Below, in pieces: positions 46,664-57,761 of a DNA stretch of 64,000 nucleotides; position 1 is the stretch's first letter; every line of letters starts with the position of its first letter. Both the position numbers and the translations under genes were made by a program. Below the pieces are notes generated by a model, which was not told the DNA's origin, searched no databases, and saw only the letters and a list, made by a program, of their open reading frames with translations. The stretch covers positions 34,906,023-34,970,022 of the forward strand of contig NC_052350.1 of the NCBI RefSeq assembly GCF_009727055.1. The letters run 5' to 3'. The stretch comes from Benincasa hispida. Taxonomy: Eukaryota > Streptophyta > Magnoliopsida > Cucurbitales > Cucurbitaceae.

Positions 46664-48094
46664 CCCTATAGATTTTAGAGAAAACAAATGCTACTTGATA
46701 GGGTATAAGTGCTGCAAAATTGTTGAGAGAAAAGGCTGAGTTGAGTGCTTCAGTGAAGAAATTCGGGAAGAAAACGAGATAAGGCCGAGAGGTGAATCTC
46801 AAATCTAATTTGCCAAACACCCGATTGAAAGCTCTGTGCAAAGATCCCTGCTATCGGTGGAGTAAGCTTGAGAGGGAAGCTCTTCCTACCATCACATCCA
46901 TCCTATCCGGCAAGCAGATCTCCATCGAATCAGTGCCAAGACATTGGCGCTTGTTTGTATCTGTTCTATCTCTTTCATCATTGTATTTCACTGTTTCTTT
47001 ACCTATGCATTCACACCATGTATCAAACGCTTAATAGAGATATTAAATGTTTCGATAGCTTTCATTTACCATTTTCTATCTATTTTCGTTCACCCGTCAA
47101 TCACTTTCTTCATGATGTCTTCTTAATTCCTTGATAAGCAATATGAATTAACCAAGTACTTAATTTGTGTTAAAGAAATAAAATGCGTTTAGCTAAGGCA
47201 TGCTAGACGGCATCTTCACCTGTGAGAGCAGAAGTGAAGATGCCATTCTGACCTATCGAGAGAAGGTCAGAAGAATGCGTTAACTAAAGCGAGTAGTACA
47301 TCCAGACATGGAAGCAACCTTGCATTCATTACGTTATTCTCTATTTCATCATAGACATGTGGGAACGTGGCAGATCACTGAAAGGTGTAAGCCAAGAGAA
47401 GAGTGAAACAGTATTTCTAGCTTCAACGCAATTGAGAACTTGCGCTGTTTATATATTTATCTTTCTCTTTCTTTTCTGTTCATAAGACTTGTCGCCGCAT
47501 TCCACGTCTTTACACAACTTTCACAGCCAGCCTTGACCCCAGCATCTTGTAACATGAAGCCTGTATCTTGTATCATCTAGCTTAGGTTTATCGTATTTCA
47601 TTTTATTATCACATCTTTACTTCTTTACTTTATTTTATCACAATTTATATACCTGTACAAACACATTTTTAAAGATTGAAAACCTGGTCGCATATATCAT
47701 GAACATACCACAATAACCTAAATCAGTCCCCGTGTTCGACCTTGGATCACATTGAAAAACTTGCGGTGGAATTACACTTGGTTCTACCGTAAGGAAACTT
47801 GTGACAACGCATGGCATACTACGTGAACACCCATCATTAACGCATATCTAGCTGTAGTATCGCATCATTTCGAACATAGAACATCATCAATCATACCTAT
47901 CAAAATTTGCGTAGCAAGTTTATGGCGTCATTGCCGAGGAACTGGTAACGGGGACATAGACTTCAACCTTGCGTGCATCATTATTATAGTTTTTGCGTTA
48001 CAAGTTTATGGCGCCATTGCCGGGGAACTTGTAACTGGGACATAGACTTAAACGTTGCGCGCATCATTGTTATAGTATTTTCGTAACAAGTTTA

Positions 48095-48112
48095 TGGCGC
48101 CGTTGTCGGGGA
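48095..48112 (+). other. Primer binding site of B4 (third of three tandem copies)
   Basis: TGGCGCCGTTGTCGGGGA lies 6 bp after the LTR end and differs at one position from the tRNA-Asp-type site. Copies at 47923 and 48009 lie inside the LTR, each 86 bp apart. Confidence 0.85.
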
Positions 48113-50265
48113 TTGGTAACGGTTAATGTTGAATACTTTTGTGGTATTTTGCAGGACCGATCTCTTTGTATTGGCTGTTTATCACGGAGAGCAATCTGAT
48201 GGCTTGTGAGTACTGGAGTGATCTAGAAATTCTAAGTTGACCCAGAGATCAGGTGTATTTTTCGCGCAGAAGCACATCAAAACCAGATTAAGCACCTGAA
48301 TTTCAAGACCTACGGTTGCGATGAATGCAAGAAATGTGCTACGCATTCTCCATACCTGGTGTGACTCTCGAAGGAATTAGATTGCATCTGTTCCCGTACA
48401 TATTGCGAGATGAGGCAAGGAAGGAGCAATCTCTTTGATGACACTATGCAGGCAAGCAGGATTGACCGCTTGCGAGGATGCTATTGCAGTAACTCTGAAA
48501 AACTCTTTCAATTAGCATCCCTATATCTATGTTTAATTGTTTTCCTTACAACTTTCATTTACTGCTTTCTAAATTACGTTATTTACTACTTATTAGAATT
48601 AGCCTTTAATGCTTTCTGTATTTACTTTCAATTTAATTCATTTGTGTATTTCCATGACATGTGTAATTTGTATGCATTAGTAGCGTTGTTCTTAAATTTT
48701 TTGTGAATGACTAGATGAAACATTGAACACCGTAAAGTTTGTTCGACTTGCATTATTGATGAATTAAAAAAAAAAAAAGAAAAAGAAAAATTGGTATGTA
48801 ATGCGATGATGGGTGCATTGCGTGTTAACAAGAGACACCTTGCGTCCATTACACCCAAATGCATTGCGCTAAGGGGTGTGTTGCGCGATTGTGTGCTCTT
48901 TGCTCATCTTTAGCTAAATGCACTATGTTAAGGTATCCTCCATAAATGTGTTTAGTTAAGGGGCGTGTTGCGGGAGTACATGTGTGTTGCCCGTCCTCAG
49001 CAAATATGTGTCTACATTTAATGGAAGCATGGTGTGAATTTTTAAATCGTGCACCCTTTTGAATCAAATTTGAAAGAAATTTTCAATTCATTTCTATGTA
49101 AAGTAATCAAATTCTTTGACTCTTGTACAGGCAATAGAAAATTTTTGTAATGTGTTCATTTGTAATTTATTCATATACTTTGTTAATAGTTAATACAATT
49201 AGAGTACATGATTCACTCTACTTTCTGCTTGTGTCTCTTTCTTTATCTTCCTTTGTTAATTTTTGTAATGTTCTTAATCTTTTGGTTTTACGTTCTTCAT
49301 TGCGTTGCTATGATGTATTACATGTTTATACTTACAAAAATTTCCCATACTTAGTAAATTCGGACTAACACTTAGTTAATTCTCAGTTTAGTAGTACTTT
49401 ACCTTTTATCTTTCAAAGTTCTGCTCAAACCTTCTTTTTGAAATTTTCTTCTAAGTATTTGTCTAGTCTCTCCAAACGATGCAATGAGGACCTTGCTCAT
49501 CTTCAAATTTAGGGGTGGAAAAGGTCTGAGCAGATGAGATCAAGCTTATGCTGTATTTAAGAAAATGTGTCCATTTTCCTTTTTTTTTAAAAAAAATAAA
49601 AAAATAAAAACTTTTTTTTTTTTTTGCAAAACTTCAATGTCAGCGCAAGGGAAAACCTTAAAAATATTCCCAACCTGATAAGAGTTTAGTTGTGAAAGAA
49701 GCCTGCTCGTAGTTGGATGTTCATATGACACCCGTAGAAGTAAGCCAAAATGAAGGTGGGTTTCCAAGAACAACGCAATATGAAAGAAAAAAAAAAGAAA
49801 GATACAAAAACAAAAATAAAAGAATGCAAGAGACAACTCCTCTGAAATCCTTGAGTTAAAGTTGAAATTGGCACACAACCGTAGTTGGATGTCCGCATGA
49901 CACCCGTGGGGATAAACCAAAACAAAGAGTGTAACCATGACCAACAGTCTCTAAAAAATAAAAATAGATGTCGCAAAATTTTTCTCACCGCATGTAGATA
50001 CATTGAGTTGTTTTGATAAAGAAGAGATAAATATTCTATTTTGAAAACTAAAAAAGCATCTTTGAGCAGAATTTTGTCATATAGAAGAATAAAGTAGGGC
50101 TTTCTAAGAATTAGCAAGGATAGAAGGAAATTGCGATGTCAAATAATGTGCCTAAGTACAGCATTCGAAGCAACCAATCGTAGCAAAAATAGAGGATAGG
50201 AATTGAGCATGATTACCTTAGTAGAATATATGCTTGAGGACAAGCATATATCTAAATTTGGGATG
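48113..50265 (+). other. Internal region of B4: gag relic and noncoding sequence
   Basis: 48190-48430 matches the start and a later piece of family-B gag (the LRDEA-like end at about 48400), joined by a deletion; no frame is open. From about 48430 it follows UTR1 (diverged hairpin near 48817), then the 3' noncoding region with an AAATTTAGGGGTGG tract (about 49505), two stem-loop motifs (49708-49756 and 49880-49928), a 10-bp hairpin ATATATGCTT/AAGCATATAT (50226-50251) and the polypurine tract AAATTTGGGATG. ORF3 is absent. Confidence 0.75.
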
Positions 50266-52226
50266 TGATAACTTGTAGAAATACAAGTTATTTATGCCAC
50301 CTTATCTAGATATTGCGGCCAAAAGTTAGTGAATATGCGCCGATTGTATGAAAATTAGCCTAGTATTACAATAATTATAAATGTTTGCAATTACACCCAC
50401 TAACACCATAAAGATGGAAGACAAGTCGAATTTTACTCTGTTTTGCAGGAAACCAAGTCACCGCTTGCGCTCAAGGCTCACGAGAAACTGATCAACGCAT
50501 CTCTGTCACATTGCGCCCGTCAATCAATAATGAAGAGACGATTACCGCAATGACGGCGCAATGCGACAGTCGATCCAGAGCTGTATGAAACCGCATGCAG
50601 TAATAAAAACAACACCGCATGCGAACCCATGATCGAAAGATGCAGCTGAGCAATGCAAAAGCGGAGGATTGAGACACGTGTACAACTAACGGTTGTGCAG
50701 AATTGACGGTCTGATTGCATAACAAAAGGAATAATATCCCTCCATCTTCGGAATTTCCATAAAAATCAGTGGGGACCACAAGGCTAGAGTCAAAGACCTG
50801 CACCTATAAATACCTCATAGATTTCAGAGAAAACCAATGCTACTTGATAGGGGGTAAGTGCTGCAAAATTGTTGAGAGAAAAGGCTGAGTTAAGTGCTTC
50901 AGTGAAGAAATTCGGGAAGAAGACGAGATAAGGCCGAGAGGTGAATCTCAAATCTAATTTGCCAAACACCCGATTGAAAGCTCTGTGCAAAGATTCCTGC
51001 TATCGGTAGAGCAAGCCTGAGAGGGAAGCTTTTCCTACCATCACATCCATCCTATCCGACAAGCAGATCTCCATCGAATTAGTGCCAAGACATTGGCACT
51101 TTTTTGTATCTATTCTATCTCTTTCATTGTTGTATTTCACTGTTTCTTTACCTCTGCATTCACACCATGTATCAAACTCTTAATAGAGATATTAAATGTT
51201 TCGATAGCTTTCATTTACCATTTTCTGTCTATTTTCGTTCACCCGTCAATCACTTTCTTCATGATGTCTTTTTAATTCCCTAATAAGCAAAAGTACTTAA
51301 TCTGTGTTAAAGATATAAAATGCGTTTAGCTAAGGCATGCTAGACGGCATCTTCACCTGTGAGAGCATAAGTGAAGATGTCATTCTGACCTATCGAGAGA
51401 AGGTCAGAAGAATGCGTTAACTAAAGCGAGTAGTACTTCCAGACATGGAAGCAACCTTGCATTCAATACGTTATTCTCTGTTTCACCACAGACATCTGAG
51501 AACGTGGTAGATCACTGAAATGTGTAAGCCAAAAGAAGAGCGGAATAGTATTTCTAGCTTCAATGCAATTGAGAACTTGCGCTGTTTATATGATTTATCT
51601 TTCTCTTTCTATTCTGTTCATAAGACTTGCCGTCGCATTCCACGTCTTTGCACAACTTTCACAGCCAGCCTTGACCCCAGCATCTTGTAACATGAAGCCT
51701 GTATCTTGTATCATCTAGCTTAGGTTTATCGTATTTCATTTTATTATTGCATCTTTACTATTTTACTTTATTTTATCGAAATTTATATACCTGTACAAAC
51801 ACATTTTTAAAGATTGAAAACCTGGTCGCATATATCATGAACATACCACAATAACCTAAATCAATCCCTGTGTTCGACTTCGGATCACACCGAGAAACTG
51901 ACGATGGAATTATAATTGGTTCTATCGTAAGGAAACTTGTGACAATGCATGGCATATTACGTGAACACCCATCATTAACGCATATCTAGCAGTAGTATCA
52001 CATCATTTCGAGCATAGAACATCATCAATCATACCTATCAAAATCTGCGTAGCAAGTTTACGGCGCCGTTGTTGGGGAACTGGTAACGGGGACGTAGACT
52101 TGAACCTTGCGTGCATCATTGTTATAGTTTTTGCGTTACAAGTTTATGGTGCCGTTGCCGGGGAACTGGTAACAGGGACATAGACTTTAACCTTGCGTGC
52201 ATCATTGTTATAGTTTTTGCGTAACA
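50266..52226 (+). mobile_element. 3' LTR of B4
   Basis: 1,961 bp, starting TGATAACTTGTAG after the polypurine tract and ending TGCGTAACA at the target duplication gctac. It carries two primer-binding-site copies (52061-52078 and 52147-52164) at the same places as the 5' LTR, which shows they are part of the LTR. TATAAATA is at 50805-50812. Confidence 0.88.
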
Positions 52227-53130
52227 GCTACCAGACTCTTTATTATACTTGCATTGTTATTTTGTACTTCATCTTCATATCTATACAATGGAAGTTCTAT
52301 TTCTACATTTGTTCACTCTCTTAATACGCATGAGTAGCTAAACTAGTCGAATGGGTTGAGAAGAACTAAGCTAACATGAACTAGGAAGTTCATTTCTTGC
52401 AATTGTCTTGTTTTATGTTGTGCAAAGTACCCTTTAGAGTTACTCGAGAGATAGTCTAAAGAAAGAACCTAATGTCTCGAGAGAGCTAGGTTAGAATCTG
52501 GACTCCAAAGAGCAAGATTAGACTTGCATAAACAAGATATAGGGACTTAGAGATAAGCTCTATCTATCAACTTGCATCGCATGCATCCTAGAGATATGAA
52601 TGATATTATGTGGTCACCTTATTTATGTGTTTACTATCCTGTCATCACATAAATAAGAATAGAGGCTTATGTGTAGGTCCTATAGACTTGTCGCATATAT
52701 CGCATGCGTTCTAGTATTAGAAGCCGTAGCATTCACATCGAGAAATGGTTTACTATTGTATGCATGTTGCATGATCGCAAAGCATGAACGCATTCTAGGG
52801 AGTGTTAGCCGAAACCCTTCTCAATCTGTTCGCCGTATATTCATCACATCTCCCGTTTATCAACTCTTTTCAAACTCTGCCACATTTATTTATTTTTCAT
52901 CAATGCAACCAACAACCCAACACTTTATTTATTTAACCGGTTACTGCAAGGTCTTCATAAAAATTACCAACGCAAACTGTTTTCATAAGTCCCTATGTTC
53001 GACCCTAGACTTACCAGGAAACTCAGAGGAATTTACACTTGGATTCCGCTGGGAAACTTGAGTGCACAACGCAATTCCATCAATGCATATCATCCATATT
53101 TCCACTTCATAAAACACAAGCATCAATCAT

Positions 53131-53609
53131 CGCATAGGAAAAGAGTAGAGACTTAGGACTAAGCTCTATGGACATTATTGCATTCAACACATGCGTCCTA
53201 GAACTAGGAGCACCGCATTTACATTGGAAAATGATCTGTTGTCGCATGAGTGTAGCATGATCGCATAGTTTGACGCATTCCTGGGAAACGCTAGCGAAAG
53301 ACCTTCTCAACCCATTCCTCGCATACTCAGTGTATCTATCGCATAATTGATCTTTTCTCAAATCCACCACATACATTTATTTTATACCGCAAACAACAAC
53401 CTAAATAACTATTTGATTATTTGGTTACCGCAAAGTCTTCTTAGAAATTATCACCCCATACTATCTTCCCTAGTCCCTGAGTTCGACCCTAGACTTACCA
53501 GGAAACTCAGTGGGGTTTATACTTGGATTCCGCTGAGAAAACTTATTGCTCAACGCATTTCCACCACCGCATTCCCTTCCATAATTTCATCACATAAAAT
53601 AATGCATCA
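53131..53609 (+). mobile_element. 3' LTR of A2, second part
   Basis: It continues the LTR from 45026 (catcgcataggaaaagag matches 36731 onward) and ends AATGCATCA at 53609. A1 pol resumes at the next base. Confidence 0.85.
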
Positions 53610-54211
53610 GCTTTCACCTCCAGCAAATGTGAAGGCTGTCAGGAATTTCCTACGACATGCAGGATTTTACCGTCGTTTTGTGAAGGACTTTTCAAAGATT
53701 GCTTGACCATTGAATGCGTTGCTGGAGGCTGATAAAATGTTTGACTTTGATACACAGTGCCTCAACGCATTCAAAATACTGAAGAACGCATTAACTACTG
53801 CACCTATGTTGATCGCACCTGACTGGACAAAGCCATTTAAGCTAATGTGCGATGCTGGAGGTTATGCGATGGGGGCACTGCTAGCACAGAAGAGAAAGAC
53901 AATGTTGCACCCCATCGTATATGCGAGTAGAACATTGAACCTTGCCCAAGCAAATTAAACTACCACGGAAAAATAGCTTCTTGTAGTGATCTTTGCATAG
54001 GAAAAATTTAATAACCAAGAAAGATGCAAAGCTGAGGTTAATTCGATGGGTTCTCCTCCTTCAAGAATTCAACATGGAAATCATTGACCACAAGGGGATA
54101 GAGAACCAGGTTGTGGACCACCTATCAAGATTAGAGAATCCGAAAGTAGACCGCAACCAGTCGAAGGTGAACGTATCCTTTTCAGATGAGCAGCTGTTCA
54201 AAATTAAATAA
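53610..54211 (+). pseudogene. RT thumb and RNase H of A1, broken
   Basis: The pol frame continues directly from 35531: SPPANVKAVRNFL, GFYRRFVKDFSKIA, a TGA at 53704 where Arg is expected before PLNALLEADK, then RNase H with LMCDAGGYAMGALLAQ (first RNase H Asp kept), IVYASRTLN, a stop at 53956, and after a frame change [18 protein letters not shown]. RNase H removes the RNA strand of the RNA/DNA hybrid. Inactive because of stops and frameshifts. Confidence 0.88.
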
Positions 54212-55530
54212 TTACCATGGTACGCAGATGTCGTTAATTATCCGATCTGTGAACAATTTTCGAAAAATTACACAGCTCACAAAAAGAGGCGGCTTGTGCA
54301 CGAATGTAAATCCTATTATTGGGACAAGAAAATCTTTACAAGAAGGGGTCAGACCAGATCTTGCGTCTATGCGTACCAAAAACTGCTTATCAGCGCATAC
54401 TGTCCCAATGCCATGACTCACCGTATGATGGACATTTTGGAAGTCAACGCACAGCAGCAAAAGTGTTACAAAATGAGTATTTTTGGCTGACTCTATTCAA
54501 AGATGCGCGAGACTATTCTATGAGATGCGACAGGTGCCAACGCACGGGAAACATTTCATGGAAGAATGCGATGGCAATGAATATTATATTAGAATTGGAA
54601 CTCTTCAACATGTGGGGCATAGACTTCATGGGACCATTTCCGCCATCAAATGGTCACAAGTACATTTTGTTGGCCATCGATTATGTTACCAAATGGATTG
54701 AAGCGGTATCATGCGTCGCTAGCGATGCGACGATAGTCTCTAAATTCGTACAAAGAAATATCTTCACTCGTTTTGGCACCCCACGTGCCATAATAAGTGA
54801 TGAAATCTCCCACTTTGTCAATAACGTCATCAACAAATTGCTGCTCAAGTATAATATCCTCTATAAGGTCGCCACCGCATACCATCCACAGACAAACGGC
54901 CAAGTCGAGGTGTCTAATAGGGAAATCAAATTGATCCTAGAGAAGGTGGTGAACCTTTCATGCAAAGATTGGGCCATGAAGTTGGACGATGCCTTGTGGG
55001 CATATAGGACTGTTTATAAAACACCTATAGGCATGTCCCCGTATGCGCTGGTGTTTGGAAAAGCATGTCACTTACCACTGGAATTGGAGCACAAAGCACT
55101 GTGGGAAGTGAAGAAGCTAAATTTTGAGTTGAAGACTGCAAGGGAGGCAAGAAAACATCAGTTTCTCGAGCTAGACGAATGGAGAATTCAAGCATATGAA
55201 TATGCCTAGATTTACAAGGAACGCGCAAAAAGTTGGCATGACAAATGACTATGCGAAAAGAATCTCCAGGTTGGATAGAAGATCTATAAGGAACGCGCCA
55301 AATGTTGGCATGACAAATGACTTTTTCCCGAAAAATTAAAGTCACGTTGGTCCGAACCATTTATAATCAAAGAAGTATTCCCGCATGGGGCGGTCGAGTT
55401 AACCAATGAAGAAGGGACCAACGCATTCAAGGTCAATGGGCAAAGAGCCAAGATGTATCAAGGAGGAGACTTGCATCGCGAGAAAACCTCTGTAGACCTG
55501 AGGAATTCCTGACGGAAGAAGAAATGAGCA
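54212..55530 (+). pseudogene. Integrase of A1 (core intact, ends damaged)
   Basis: Integrase inserts the cDNA into the genome. The frame 54319-55209 is uninterrupted for 296 codons. It has a zinc-binding region with H32, H39, C70 and C73 ([10 protein letters not shown] ... CDRC), catalytic D102 (IDFMGPFP), D161 (IISDEISHF) and E197 ([10 protein letters not shown]), with exactly 35 residues between the last two. Upstream, 54212-54318 is in another frame. Downstream a TAG at 55207 and a tandem repeat of about 70 bp (55211-55280 and 55281-55350) disrupt the tail. The C-terminal SRWSEPFIIKEVFPHGAVEL domain follows at about 55340-55450. The longest intact enzyme fragment in the window. Confidence 0.9.
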
Positions 55531-56738
55531 GTCTCTGCGCTAATACGCGATACAAACTCATCAGGGATGCAATTTTTTTGAAGTATCCTTTTGATTTCTT
55601 TATTTCATGAATTTACTTTACCTTTTGTACAAACACTACTCTTTAATTATCAACTTTGTCATTCATATTTTTTACCCACTTGATTTTTTAGCAATGATCA
55701 TAGTAAACGATTGCGTCGGAGCCACGCGATAACCTAAAAACGCGTGACCAATTCGACCAGCCCATCGCAATCAAGGAATCAACCCGCTGCAAAGAAGGAT
55801 GCGATCATAGATGATGCAGGCAACAGAGCAAATTTGGGGGTTGTATCTTTCTTTGACTTTTTATTCCAAATTTTGCACTCTCGCATCTCATTTAAACATT
55901 GCTAATTTTATCATTGCATCCTCTTTAGTTTGGTGCAATCATTGAATGTTGATTACTTTGTTTAGTCACTGCATTTTTTTTTTGTACCAATTATGATTTC
56001 AATGATGAAACTCATGCCTCTATTTCTCATCACATGTACTAGAATCAACTTAATTTCAGGACGGTCAATTCATGAAACATTTCTAGAAGTTAGTGGTTCA
56101 CTAGCTTTCTTTCAAAATGATTTTTACGAAACTTCCTAAGAGCATCGCATGAATCATTTCAGTCTATCAGCAATGGGGACATTGCTGCGTATAAATTTGG
56201 GGGTGCCAGTATTTATTTTCAACCTTGCTACTTCTGAACATTCCAAAAAAAATCATAACGTCGAGATCGAAACCTACTCATAGTTGGATGTCTGCATGAC
56301 ACCCGTGGGGGCAAGCCAAAACAAAGGTGGGAATCGTGATCAACACATAAATCAAGTGATTGCAACTCCGCTGCTAAATGGGCATGAGTTTAGACTGAGA
56401 AAGAGTGTCTTGCTCGTAGTTGGATGTCCGCATGACACCCGTGGGGGCAAGCCAAAATGAAGGCGAGGCACTTTTATCAGCGCAAGGTCACAAGAAGAAT
56501 ATCTAAACCGCGCAAGGATAAAAATCATTTGGAAACACCCCGGTTGGAAAAATTTTTGAAATAAATCATGCGATGTCCTGGAAACAAGTAAAGTCTTTTT
56601 GAAGGTTAAACTTGCGGTCCCTAAGTATTAGAAATATTTTAGGAAGAGACCAGGATAGAAATTAAGAAGATTTTGGTTCATAAAATTTGAATAAGGCACC
56701 TCAAGAAATCTAGGTAAGAAAAAGGTGGAAGACTCCCT
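55531..56738 (+). other. 3' noncoding region of A1, ending without LTR
   Basis: It is colinear with the A2 3' region (42480-43760). It has purine tracts AAATTTGGGGGTT (about 55831) and AAATTTGGGGGTG (about 56191) and two stem-loop motifs (56279-56330 and 56415-56465). At about 56738 (actccctaaa) it stops and the RALF unit resumes with caaccctttccc. The final polypurine tract and the whole 3' LTR are missing. Confidence 0.75.
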
Positions 56739-57311
56739 AAACAACCCTTTCCCACTAGCCTACAAGCTATCGAGAGCGGTAGAAAATCTACCCATTATTA
56801 GTCCCGACAGGCTTCGAACAATGAGTTCTAAATAAACCCAGATTATTTATGAAAAAAATATCAAAATCTCTTAAGTATTGCTAGTCGAAATCTGCAAACT
56901 CATCGAAAGAAACTTTTTACACCTTAAACTGATGCTGGATAGCACTTTAAAATTCTTTAAATATCCCATCTAGCAACAAATTATTATGGGTAACATTAAT
57001 TGAATTCAATGGGTATTTAAGATCTTTCAAGAAAACCAACAAGACATCAAAAATATTACCCACAACCACCAATTTGGCAACGGCGACGATGTACGGATGG
57101 CGACGTGTGGGCATGATAGTAGTTGTAACATCCCAAATTTTTAGTATCTTAAATTGATTGGATTGATGGTTCATTAATTTTTGTTTTAGAGCAAAATCAA
57201 ATAAGATAATTAACTTAAATTGAGTTGATAAGAGAAACTTAGATTTAATACAAAATTGAGAGAATTGGGTGTAATTTTCTTAACGATTTCTTTTCCTTCC
57301 CATAGTATTCA

Positions 57312-57761
57312 TGTCACACCTCCTCCCAGATTATCCTCTTATCCTGTAAGGGGATGTGACGACAGCAATTACCCACCTACTTGCCAGCACTTACTACCTA
57401 ACTTACCTATATAACTTACTTAAAACCTTGTTATGCAATTACGACTCAGCGGCACAATAATCTATGACTTGAACCTCACAAGCTCTATGCATTGTTGTCC
57501 TTGGCTTCAATGCTTAACTCCTTTTAACCTCTACAAAGGCTCATCTCATGTGTTGATGTTTCCTAATACCAAACACATGGTTTCTTTTGACATCATACTT
57601 AGTCAAAATTTACTAGTTAAGGCTTAACTCAAAGCTACTCAACGAAAATCTATTTAAACACTTAGAATTTTTCCTTTTTCTTCAACATAGGATTTAACTT
57701 ACACTTTATTAATTTTCTTAACTACCTGCTTAAGTAGGGAGATTGAGATTCGGGTTTCACA
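57312..57761 (-). mobile_element. Internally deleted LTR relic, unit 3 copy
   Basis: 450 bp, plus strand TGTCACACCTCC...GGGTTTCACA. It is the ortholog-by-duplication of 2113-2563. A CTGCTTAAGTAGG near-palindrome lies close to its minus-strand start. Confidence 0.65.

Larger units (their letters stand above)
45795..48088 (+). mobile_element. 5' LTR of B4
   Basis: It opens TGACAACTTGTAG and ends TCGTAACA. Palindromes ACCGCATGCGGT (46118-46129) and CCGCATGCGA (46143-46152), and TATAAATA at 46656-46663. Its last 172 bp are two 86-bp units, each containing a primer-binding-site copy (47923-47940 and 48009-48026). It includes the adapter artefact. Confidence 0.85.
45795..52226 (+). mobile_element. 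Family-B non-autonomous element B4, TSD gctac
   Basis: A complete element with two LTRs: 5' LTR 45795-48088, PBS 48095, internal region without pol, PPT 50254-50265, 3' LTR 50266-52226. A perfect gctac duplication lies at 45790-45794 and 52227-52231. Apart from a damaged gag start it carries no coding capacity, so it would depend on a related element for its enzymes. The 5' LTR is 333 bp longer than the 3' LTR, almost all from the 323-bp artefact at 46292-46614. Confidence 0.9.
45027..53125 (+). mobile_element. Family-A solo LTR A3 (split by B4), TSD atcat
   Basis: The parts 45027-45794 and 52232-53125 together make one family-A LTR of about 1.66 kb, starting TGATAACGGGC and ending AAGCATCA. 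A perfect atcat duplication flanks it (45022-45026 and 53126-53130). TATAAATA is at 45534-45541. With no internal region of its own it is a solo LTR, inserted in the 3' LTR of A2, a relative of itself. Confidence 0.9.
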
